DNA from: Amaurobius ferox
Lineage: Eukaryota; Arthropoda; Arachnida; Araneae; Amaurobiidae
Length of the DNA: 64,000 nucleotides
Direction: 5' to 3'
Assembly: GCA_951213105.1 (NCBI GenBank)
Contig: OX578149.1
Coordinates: 310,001 to 374,000 of the forward strand
The position numbers and the translations under genes were made by a program. Position 1 is the first letter of the stretch; each line of letters begins with the position of its first letter. Positions 54,911 to 64,000 of the stretch are shown here, in pieces. The notes under the pieces are model-generated. The model was not told the DNA's origin and did not search any database. It worked only from the letters and a program-made list of their open reading frames with translations.

Positions 54911-55549
54911 ATGACAGAACAAGCCACAATAACTGAGAATACAGAGATGCCCGTATTGCAAAAATTTGAGAATATGGAAGATCGGCATTTCGAAGGAAAG
55001 ACAAGAATATCTTGCCCTAAATTTCAACTAGGAGGGAAAATGGAACTGAAAACATGGCTTACATTTTTTAACTTACAATGTAGAAAACAGAAGATGACAG
55101 ACGGAGGAAAACTGGAAAGATTACCGGAATACCTAGATGAGGAAACCTCAATATTTTTTATAAATCAATGCACTGACATAAATGACTGGACGCAAGTAGA
55201 AAGAATGCTTATAGAACATTTTCAGAAGGAAAATAAACAATCTTTTGAGGACTTTTTCAACATTAAACTACAAAAAGCAGAAAACTTAGAACAGTATTAT
55301 AAAACAAAAGTGGATACAGGACGCAAACTTGGACTTACAGAAAAAATTATTACAGAAGCATTGACAAATGGATTACCCACCGAATTTCAACAATTATTTC
55401 TAATAAATGATTTGGAATCGCCACATGAGTGGAAACAACTTACCAGTCAACTACAAAGAATAATGAAAGACACCAATTCGTCACCAACCACAGAGATCCC
55501 CAGTCCCAGCCTACCCACAACAAAGAGCATGGAATCTAGAAAGAAATGA
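54911..55549 (+). CDS. Gypsy element B gag protein
   Basis: A 212-residue frame, MTEQATITEN to a stop. It reads as a retroelement gag: KFQLGGKMELKTWLTFFNLQ, then CTDINDWTQVERMLIEHFQ, QSFEDFFNIKLQKAENLEQY and TEALTNGLPTEFQQL. This is the helical capsid-like pattern of Ty3/Gypsy gag. The zinc knuckle region that should follow is lost to frameshifts (55550-55700). It is the 5' part of an element whose protease is at 58093 and RT at 61893, all on the same strand. Confidence 0.7.
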   Translation: MTEQATITENTEMPVLQKFENMEDRHFEGKTRISCPKFQLGGKMELKTWLTFFNLQCRKQKMTDGGKLERLPEYLDEETSIFFINQCTDINDWTQVERMLIEHFQKENKQSFEDFFNIKLQKAENLEQYYKTKVDTGRKLGLTEKIITEALTNGLPTEFQQLFLINDLESPHEWKQLTSQLQRIMKDTNSSPTTEIPSPSLPTTKSMESRKK

Positions 55550-58092
55550 ACCACACACACAAACATATCGACCATGGAGACCTCCTAGTGTTCCGAATTG
55601 GCATCAACAGCCTTTCCGACCATGGGGGGCGACGCCTCAGGAACAGTTGCCATGATCTCATCGACAGTATGGACCTTAGAGCAGGAATAAGAAGTAGAGT
55701 GATTTAGCCCATTGGATTTTCCTCCAAGAACTTGTTCTGCAGTTAATCACGTGACTACAGACAGAAGAGCTGCCACATTTGGCAGATCTATCTATTACTT
55801 GATGCGATTGACATCTCTAAAATAACAAGAAATGCTTGCTTAGTACTAACAAAAATATTTTTTCGGTATGTATTTTAAGAATCCCATAAAAACAAAAAAT
55901 ATAGTGCTTGATGGTATTGGAATAGGAAAGGATTTTATACTTCCTCGTTTAGTTTTTAGTCTGTTTGGAATAGAAAATTAGCTTTCTAATAAACTTTTTA
56001 TTTAAAAGGTAGAAATGTTTTAAATAATATTTCTTTTAATCTGGATTACCTATGGCAGAGGTGGCACATGTGATTTTCTTCATTTTTCCCAAAAATGTGA
56101 TCGTTATTTCTACCAAAATGTATGCAAATTAAACTTTTTTCTTATTTGGTGGAATTTCTATCAGATTTTTTAATTAAAGATTTCTTTATTATATGATCAA
56201 TATAAAAAATAGCTTCAATTGTGCATATGTGCCCCATTGGAGGGGCATTTGTGAACATACATGGAGCGTAACGATAAAAATAAATCAAAATTTTCTAATT
56301 TTTAAAAAAGTCTTTAATGTTGTGAATTTATAGATACGTGAACTAACATTTATTACAAAAATATTTTTGAGAACTGAAGCTAAAATAGCATAATTGCGCT
56401 TTTTAGTGGAATGTAATTATAAACTTGATCATGTGAAAGAAAATGTATTTTAAATTTTTTACAGAAAATGAAAAGATATACTATGAAGAATGACTAAGCG
56501 TTTTAAAAAGTGAGGTGTTAAATCATCACGCTTTTAAACATAAAAATGTTGGGATCACTAAGAATTGTCTATTCTGATACTGTTCATATGTGGGAAGAAG
56601 CCAAAAATTTTTCAGTTTGAGCAGTATTTGAAAAAGAAAAATATAATGAAAAAACCTATAAAAACACAATTTAAAATTTAAATGATTTTAATGTACTGCA
56701 AAATAGCATATTAGAGCAAGAGCTACTAGAAAACCATAGACTAAAGACTCTATATATCGCAGAAGAAAATGACATTCCAAATTTAGACTTTCTAGCTACT
56801 CGGTTCTTGAATTATTTCTCAAAAATAAATATATTCCTATTGCGAGCAGGGCCACCCCGAGTGGGCCCAGATGTCGAGAAAACAATAATTACAGGCCTTA
56901 TGACAGAAAAACTGCCTGAAGATAGAAATTGTTCGGCATAAATTCAGACCCGGATCGCTCTTCCAGGCTTCCCCCTCTCTGCGGGCCCAGGATGGGCTAT
57001 TCTTAAATGATTTAAAATCTAAAGAACGATCTATTCTGAATTTGGACTTTCTGACTGTTCCGGTTTTCAAATTATTCCCAAAAAAGTAGTACATTCCTAT
57101 TGTGGGCCTATGACAGCTGTCAGGTTAGCCCGATAAGGTTCAAAATCCAAAGAATTAAAATGTACTATAAAAGGCACTGATTTTGATGTTACTGTGGTTA
57201 ATGGAACCTGATTAGTTAAAGCATTAATAATATAAATCACACTGACAAACAAACACGCGACAAAGTTAAATAAAAGGAACTTACCATGAAGCGAGAAATA
57301 AGTTCCCTTCTATAAATATTATAAATATGAAGCATTTAAAACGGCATCAGATATTTTTCAACAGGCATTTAAAAACCAAATTTTGATATATTATAATCAG
57401 ATAAATTATTAAAACCTGTTAAGCAAAATTTAGCTGATTTAAACTAACAACTACCGTATAATCAATATTAAAAAATATATATGATATACTTAAACACAAA
57501 CAACATGAAACTTATTTAGCACTTTGTAAGTAAACATAGCAGAAATATGTTTAGCTTTTATTTTTACAGAGCCATTTGACAAATAATTCGGTCATCAAAA
57601 TGAAGCGTTTGAATAATTTTTCATGTATGCAAATCATTCAAATGAATTTGACTAAAAAATTTATTTTCTAATAAATAGCAAAAAAAGTGCAAATAAGTAC
57701 ATCAAAATATAAGAATTTATCAAAACATAGCAATATAGCTTGTTACAATGCAATCACAAATTTAGATCAGCCAGGCTGTTCAATAGTGAACTTAATACCA
57801 AAAATCTACACAATAACAAAAAATTAATGAATAGTTATACATAACAATGAAACATTATGGATCCTCCTTTTACTTGTCTTTCTTGTTGTAACAGCAGCAT
57901 GAGGAAACCATTTTAACTAGTTAACTTGACAAGAGTCCATTGAAATAACACTGAAAAGACAGGAGGAGAAAGAAATGCATGCCTGTAATCACGTGGTTTA
58001 ACGACGGAGCACCAAATCAAGAGTTATAGTGACTCTAACTCGAATCTCTCCTCTAAGGTATGGACCCCACAGAACTAGTCAATGAACCATGT
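55550..58092. other. Unresolved stretch inside Gypsy B
   Basis: No clear coding order. Two related blocks (about 56774-56850 and 57033-57105) share GACTTTCT, a CAAATTATT-like word and CATTCCTATTG. A G/C-rich patch (GGGCCACCCCGAGTGGGCCC) is near 56850. It probably holds further inserted repeats; I could not fix their ends. Confidence 0.3.
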
Positions 58093-58188
58093 TCAAGATC
58101 ACCATGAATCTAGGGAACCGAAAACAGTACCTAGGAATTATGGATACTGGGAGTAATGTGTCCATTATTCCCGCAACTCAACTAAAAT
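58093..58188 (+). pseudogene. Gypsy B protease, first piece
   Basis: The frame reads FKITMNLGNRKQYLGIMDTG then SNVSIIPATQLK, with the aspartic protease motif D-T-G-S at the expected place. It is cut after QLK by the insertion of 58189-60648. The next codons lie at 60649 onwards in the same frame. Confidence 0.75.
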
Positions 58189-58287
58189 AATCTGATGTGG
58201 GCAACACATGACTTTCCTTATATAATATAATGAATTTACTACTTTTACAGTAAAAAAATAGTTTTTTTTTATAGTATATTCTTTCCA

Positions 58288-59838
58288 TGTGTTGGGTTGC
58301 TTTAGAATTTAGGTAATTTGGAGGTTTGAAAATTTACTTTTATTTCTTTTTCCCTGGCTCAATATTCTTAATTTGGTAATATTTAAATAATATTTATTGG
58401 CTTTTTCATTTATTCTTTAATTAGAATATTTTTAATCTTCTAAATTAATTTTCTTTATAACATTCTTAGTTAAAAATGTTCCATTCCTTAAATTAATATT
58501 ACTTTTGATTTGCAAATTTTAAAAATTATTTATTTATTTGATTCCCCTTAAAATTCCCTTTAATTTGATGTCTCATTTTCCCATTTTGGTTAGAAATTCC
58601 GTTTGTTCTACAGTTTCAAGTTATTTCCATGTCTCACTGCAATTCAAAAATTTCAGTTGCGGCCATTTTCGGAATTCTGTTTTGCGGGCTTTTTTTACTG
58701 CGATTTAAGGCGCCACCTAAGCGTTTTTCGCGCCTCTTTGGAATTCGTGAAATTTTTTAATTGGTTCGCGTTTTTACGGATCGTCTGCTCTCGGAATTAT
58801 GAGTATTATTTTGGCAATTCTAATTTCGGTAAGCGAATTTTAATTGCTGCCGTTTATCTAAACTCCGCGTTTTTGCCGCACATATAAATACGCGCGTAGA
58901 ACTTTTCAGTTTGAGTTTTTTGTTGAAATCCTTCATCGGTGTTAGCGCGAGAAGCGCGTTGTTTATTTTCGAATGGAACTTATGTTCCACGCGAGCTTTT
59001 CAATGGAACGTTAGGTTCCTCGCGTTTTTTTTTTTAACATTTGTAGTTTTAATTTAAATGATGGTTTTTTGAGTTTTTATCGCGAAATTCACGAAGTAAC
59101 TCACGGAAAGATGTGTTGTGAGAATTTATTAGGTGTGCTACGAGAATGAAGCGCCTCTAGAAACTTCGTTCGGTAGTTTTAAGAAGATCCGAGTGTACCA
59201 GAAGTAGCTGTTAGGTCTGATCTCCTGAGTTTACAATCCTTTTCAAGAAAAATGCTGAATCCTCTCCTGTTTCAAGTTTGGTGATTTCCAGTTAACCAGT
59301 CTACAAAATTTGTTTCCTACCAGTGCAGTTCTAATAAATTGGAACTTTTCCCACCCCTGTCTGATGACCCATCTGGTGAATATTGCTGTTATATTTAAAC
59401 TCCTAATTTCTTAAATTCTCAATATTTGAGATGTATTTAATCAAATTTTATTCTGTAAATTTAAAATTCTAAACTTTATTCTGAGAGCAAATTTCTAAAC
59501 CTTCATAAATTTTTAAGAGCCTGGGTAAAATTCTAAAATTCTTTAAATTTAATATTTTTGTTAATGATTTTTGATGAAATTTAAATAGATTGTTTTGAGT
59601 TAAGTTTTTATGCTAATTCCTTAATTTTAACTAAGTTGATAAAATTCTAATGTCTAAAATTCTAATGTTAATTCTTCCTGAGTTGCCTGCCTGTGTATTT
59701 GTTAATTTTTTGTATTTGTTAATTTGAATTAATTTGAAGTACTATTTAATAAACTAATTTTCTTTAAACTAAATATTATGTCTTCATTTATCTTTTTTAA
59801 ACACAGCAGGTTTTATTCTATCTGTCAAACACAACACA
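58288..59838 (+). mobile_element. Probable solo LTR inside copy 1
   Basis: It begins TGTGTTGGG and ends AAACACAACACA, with TGTGTTG/CAACACA as inverted ends. Removing it restores CTTTCCAAGATATTG as in copy 2, with no target duplication left. A TATAAATA box lies at about 58884, followed by CpG-rich sequence, and AATAAA at about 59748. This is the layout of an LTR promoter and poly(A) site. The lack of a duplication is unusual. Confidence 0.5.
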
Positions 59839-59884
59839 AGATATTGAATTTTCGACAATTAATCGTCATTTTCATTGATTTAGT

Positions 59885-59998
59885 GTCATTTTTATCCATT
59901 TGGCGAGATTTTCGTTAATTTGGCAACATTTCAAAAATTCGCCAAGTTGGCCACATTCCGCCAAATTCGTCACCAAAATTTCGCCAAGCGTTATGGAA
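59885..59998. repeat. Imperfect palindrome of TTTGGC/GCCAAA words
   Basis: The left words (TTTGGCGAGATTTTCG, AATTTGGCAACATT) are mirrored by ATTCCGCCAAATTCG and CAAAATTTCGCCAA. The same module occurs at 61094-61200 and, more diverged, at about 46630-46720 in repeat C. Confidence 0.7.
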
Positions 59999-60648
59999 GA
60001 AGAAATAAGTTATTCTTACAGCAGATAAATGACTATTGGCGTTCAAATACAAAAGTATTTATTACTCAAAGTATCTTTCTTCATGAATGGAACGAGCTAG
60101 ATCCACGAGTATGATGTCACCCAATTTATCGTATGGTATTACATATGAAAAGTGAATGTGTTTCTCAATTGGAATTTTTTTTTATTTTATATGACTTTTT
60201 GATAATTTTTTTGAAAAATGTGCAATATCTCGAGAACGGTTCATGTTAGCGTTCTAAAATTTATGTCAATCGTTTTCTAATGAAAAATTACATAAGAAAT
60301 GTCTAGTTTCGTAACTTTAATTAGCGGGTTTGATTTTTTGACGATTTTTTCAAAATTTCACTCGAAAATTTAGGGGGGTTCTGAACATTCGATTGCGTAT
60401 AAAAACAATAGGCTTCCAGTGTTTACGGATTGTGATTTTTGTACCAAATTTCGTTCGAATCGGTCCATTCGTTCGTCAGTTATCGTCTCCACAGACTCAC
60501 TGACACACACACAGACATCACTTCAAAAATGTTTGATTCGTGATCAGGGATGCTTGAAACGTGCTCTCCCGTCGAAAACTCGATTTCGAATTTTCGACCC
60601 CGTCACAATACCTTCCTTATACATTATGTATATAAGGAAAGTAAAAAG

Positions 60649-60944
60649 TAAAATTCAAAACCATCGAACAAGATCCCAAAATTGAAGTGCAACAAACAGG
60701 AGGCAAGGTGAATGTTAAAAAAATTGTGAAAATTCCTACAACTATAGGAAAAATAACTCATAATTTAACTTTTTTTGTAATTGACATTAATATTAAATAT
60801 ATTTCATTATCAAGAGCCCATTGTAAACGCTTTAAATTGTATTTGAATTTCCACAATTTAAAAGTTTATCAATTCTATCGGGACATCTCGTATAGAGACT
60901 CATTCCCAGAAAATAGTTCTTCCTATCATTTTAATATTAAAAAT
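60649..60944 (+). pseudogene. Gypsy B protease, second piece
   Basis: Continues the protease frame: FKTIEQDPKIEVQQTGGKV, then TTIGKITHNLTFFVIDINIK and a piece comparable to the ILLGRD end of the fold. It stays open to about 60940, where copy 2 of the CTGATGTGG family begins. Confidence 0.65.
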
Positions 60945-61885
60945 CTGATGTGGGCAACACATGACTTTCCTTATATAATGTAATGAATTTACTACTTTTA
61001 CAGTAAAAAATAGGATTTTCTTGTAGTAGATACTAATATTCTTTCCAAGATATTGAATTTTCGACAATTAGTCGTCATTTTCATTGATTTAGCGTCATTT
61101 TTATCCATTCGGCGAGATTTTCGTTAATTTGGCAACATTTCAAAAAAGTCGCCAAGTTGGCGACATTCCGCCAAATTCGTCGCCAAAATCTCGTCAAGCG
61201 TTATGCACTAAGAAATAAGTTTTTCTTAAAGCAGATAAATGACTATTGGCGTTCAAATACAAAAGTATTATTCAAAGTATCTTTTTTCAAGAATGGAATG
61301 AGCTAGATCCACGAGAAGGATTACACTCAATTTATCGCATGGTATTACATATGAAAAGTAAACATGTTTCTCAATAGGAAATATTTTTCTTATTATTTTA
61401 TATGACTTTTTGATAATTTTTTTTAAAAATGTACAATATCTCGAGAACGGTTCACGTTAGCGTTCTAAAATTTATGTCAATCGTTTTCTAATGAAAAATT
61501 ACATAAGAAATGTCTATTTGCGTAACTTTATTAGTGGTTTTAAATTTTTGACGATTTTTTCAAAATTTCATTCGAAAATTTAGGGGTGTTCTGAACATTC
61601 GATTGCGTATAAAAACAATAGGCTTCCAGTGTTTACGGATTGTGATTTTTGTACCAAATTTGGTTCGAATCGGTCCATTCGTTCGTCAGTTATCGTCTTC
61701 ACAGACTCACTGACACACACACACACATACACACATACTTTCACACACACACACACAGACATCACTTCAAAAATGTTTGATTCGTGATCAGGGATGCTTG
61801 AAACGTGCTCTCCCGTCGAAAACTCGAATTCGAATTTTCGACCCCGTCACAATACTTTCCTTATACATTATGTATATAAGGAAAG
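60945..61885 (+). mobile_element. CTGATGTGG-family element, copy 2
   Basis: A complete 941-bp copy between TAAAAAT repeats (60938-60944 and 61886-61892). Starts CTGATGTGGGCAACACATG and ends TATATAAGGAAAG. It contains the TTTGGC palindrome (61094-61200), a CA-repeat (61711-61757) and no ORF. Sits in the Gypsy B reading frame between protease and RT. Confidence 0.85.
61711..61757 (+). repeat. (CA)n microsatellite in copy 2
   Basis: Interrupted ACACACAC runs, longer than the matching tract in copy 1 (about 60503-60512). Confidence 0.9.
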
Positions 61886-61892
61886 TAAAAAT

Positions 61893-63288
61893 AGTAGTGA
61901 AAAAATTATAGAAAATAAAGTAAATAATTCAATAGGGTTAAATAATGAAGAAAATAAAAAATTACAGAAATTATTAATCAGTGTAAATAATATTTTTTCA
62001 AAAGATAAATACGATGTGGGATGCATCCAACTGGAACCTCAGAAGGTTAATTTTAATTTGACTTCTGAACTTCAGGTGTCGATGTGACCCTATCATACAT
62101 CTCCCAAAGATAATGCAGAAATAAAAAACCCACTAGATGAATTGCTGGATTTATAGTACCTTCCTATAGTGCTTATTCATCACTAGTAACTTTGGCATAT
62201 AAACAAGATGAAAATTCCATAACGAAATTCTGTTGTGACTATCAAAAAATCAACGATATTAGTAAAATCGATAAAGAACCCATACCTAGAATTGATGCTG
62301 TATGAGACCAATTAACTAATGCAAAATTATTTTCAACTATTGACTTAACCTCAGGATATTGGCACATTGGCACTCTTAATGAAAATAACTCAGAAAAATT
62401 GGCCTTCACCACAAATTTTGGTTTGTATAAATGGACTCATCTTCCCTTTGGTTGGAAAAATTCTCCTGCTGTTTTTCAAAAAATTTTGAGACAAATTTTA
62501 GACAAATATCAAATTAGATTTGCACTAAATTATTTTGATGACATAATTATATTTTCTCAAAATTTTAATGAGCATCTAGAACATCTAAAAAGTATTTTCT
62601 CAATTTGTTAAAAAGAAAACATTAAATTAAAATATTATAAATGCCAATTTGAATGACAAAAAACTAATTTTCTTGGATATGAAATTGAGAATGGAAAGTA
62701 TCAACCCAATAATGTGAATATTGAAGTAATCAAAAAATTACAACCTCCCAGAAATGTAAAAGACCTACAAAGATTCTTAGGAAGTGTTAATGTATATAAT
62801 AAATTCATTAATAACTATGCTAAAATTAGAGCCCCTTTGAATAAATTACTTAGAAAAAATGAAGCACGTAATTGGACACCAGAGTGTCAAAAAGCCTTCC
62901 AACATCTTGATATTTGAATTTCAAAACCTGTTCTAACCTTATTCAATCCCAATTATCCTTGCCATATTTTCTGTGTGATGCATCCTCCGATAGTATTGCC
63001 AATATTATTATACAAGAACACCCAGATGTTTCTTTACATCCTATCATTTACCATTCCAGACAATTGAGACCATATGAAAAAAAATTATGCAATAACAGAA
63101 TTGAAGTGTCTTGCCATTGTTGATTTTATTGATAAATACTGCATGGAAACCATTTTACTGTACATACTGATCATGGTGCATTAGTCTGGTTGAAAAGTAT
63201 TAAACATCAACTGGTATCAGTAACAACTGGTAGATTATTTAGGTGGTCACTTAAACTTTTTATGTATGATTTTGAAATCAAATACAAA
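61893..63288 (+). pseudogene. Gypsy B reverse transcriptase / RNase H
   Basis: Pieces in order: SSEKIIENKVNNSIGLNNEE leader, YDVGCIQLEP, then PRIDAV and LFSTIDLTSGYWHI (palm Asp), LAFTTNFGLYKWTHLPFGWK, and NYFDDIIIFS with the F-D-D catalytic motif. Next FLGYEIENGKYQPN and RFLGSVNVYNKFINNYAKI lead into RNase H (CDASSDSIANIIIQEHPD, YHSRQLRPYE). Several single stops and frameshifts break it. Integrase is absent: the frame ends in the tandem duplication at 63237. Confidence 0.85.
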
Positions 63289-63748
63289 AAATCTGATGTG
63301 GGCAGCACATGACTTTCCCTGCAGACTTATATCCATGTTCTCTTTATTTAAATTAAATTTAATTTACTTTTAATTTAATTTTCGTTCTCATTTGGTAACT
63401 GGACTTATTTTCAAAGGTAGCGTAGAAAAAATACGAAAAAACTAAAATATTTCGAAAACGGCTAGTCCCTGGTCTTATTCTTTTCATTGTTCATTTAGGT
63501 GGTCACTTAAACTTTTTATGTATGATTTTGAAATCAAATACAAAAAATCTGATGTGGGCAGCACATGACTTTCCCTGCAGACTTATATCCATGTTCTCTT
63601 TATTTAAATTAAATTTAATTTACTTTTAATTTAATTTTCGTTCTCATTTGGTAAATGGACTTATTTTCAAAGGTGGCATAGAAAAAATACAAAAAAACTA
63701 AAATATTTCGAGAACGGCCAGTCCCTGGTCTTATTCTTTTCATCGTTA
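63237..63748 (+). repeat. 256-bp tandem duplication across an element junction
   Basis: Units 63237-63492 and 63493-63748 are nearly identical. Each holds the last 56 bp of the Gypsy B RNase H region and the first 200 bp of a CTGATGTGG-family copy (core at 63293 and 63549). Confidence 0.9.
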
Positions 63749-64000
63749 AAAATTACATGTAAAATAAGTATTTAATGGATATATTTGAGCATATGTAGTT
63801 TTTTATTTTAGATTTTGACGATTTTTGAGGGCCATTTCGCAAAAAAAAGGCAGGTTATTTTTTTCCAAATCGTACCAAACTCTAATCAGCCCCAGAGTAT
63901 CCCGTAAGTAACTTATCTATCAAATTTTGTGAAATTTGGTCAATTAGTATTTTAGCTACAGTGGATACATGAAATTTTGAAGGGCCATTTCGCAAAAAAA
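63549..64000 (+). mobile_element. CTGATGTGG-family element, copy 3, running off the window
   Basis: Starts CTGATGTGGGCAGCACATG. It diverges from copies 1 and 2 after about 30 bp, so it is another subfamily. Internal phrases (GAGGGCCATTTCGCAAAAAAA at about 63827 and again at the window end) repeat. Confidence 0.7.

Larger units (their letters stand above)
58189..60648 (+). mobile_element. CTGATGTGG-family element, copy 1
   Basis: Starts AATCTGATGTGGGCAACACA and ends near TATATAAGGAAAGTAAAAAG. Subterminal ACTTTCCTTATATA and TATATAAGGAAAGT form an inverted pair. A TAAAAT duplication flanks it (58183-58188 and 60649-60654). It lies in the protease frame of Gypsy B. Without the 58288-59838 insertion it is about 0.9 kb, like copy 2. 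There is no ORF of its own. Confidence 0.75.

Overview
This is AT-rich animal DNA with splice junctions, tRNA- and 5S-derived SINEs, and Copia, Gypsy, piggyBac, Tigger/pogo and hAT elements. Spacing and element types fit an arthropod. Chelicerate and hemipteran are both plausible, but no orthologue here settles the species. All assignments come from reading the sequence; no search was run.

One host gene can be read with confidence. It is the 3' part of a ubiquitin-specific protease (USP31/USP43-like) on the minus strand. Four exons are proposed: 49449-49730 (end of the catalytic domain), 31213-31292, 29996-30041 and 28975-29183 (stop codon, PDZ-ligand-like C-terminus). Their reading phases agree at every junction. 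The 5' part of the gene lies beyond position 64000. One intron, about 18 kb long, holds most of the recent transposon activity.

Layout from left to right. 1-9.7 kb: a terminus of a dispersed repeat, a 59-bp micro-SINE with perfect target duplications, a TA-rich tandem duplication, a hAT-like remnant, a 1-kb inverted repeat, and two weak promoter or first-exon candidates. 10-18 kb: a Gypsy integrase remnant carrying a 5S-headed SINE and a Copia-type solo LTR, a DUF4817 remnant, a piggyBac derivative, a Gypsy RT fragment between two tRNA-like SINEs, and a Jockey-like LINE fragment. 18-27.7 kb: mostly featureless AT-rich DNA with a second piggyBac derivative and a Tigger/pogo derivative that keeps a small DNA-binding ORF. 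27.7-31.3 kb: a third piggyBac derivative and the last USP exons. 31.6-47.7 kb: a nest of elements. An unclassified repeat (C) is split by a gag-only LTR element (A, TSD CCCGT), whose gag carries two SINE insertions and whose right LTR is split by an intact, very young Copia element (TSD CGCTT). 48-55 kb: a MITE with a perfect 32-bp palindrome, the USP catalytic exon, a tRNA-headed SINE, a permuted tandem repeat and another Copia-type solo LTR. 55-64 kb: a Gypsy element (B) split into gag, protease and RT pieces by repeated insertions of one family (core CTGATGTGG).

The most novel signal is the pair of 58-59-bp hairpin elements at 618-676 and 35850-35907. Both have perfect 14-bp target duplications, share their ends with the 3' tail of the local SINE family, and keep the outer stem through compensatory base changes. 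Also worth attention are a conserved inverted pair of octamer (ATGCAAAT) motifs in three Copia-type LTRs, a 5S-headed SINE subfamily that has lost its tRNA B box, a PIP-box-like tail on the pogo-derived ORF, and an exon-like segment inside the pol-less LTR element.
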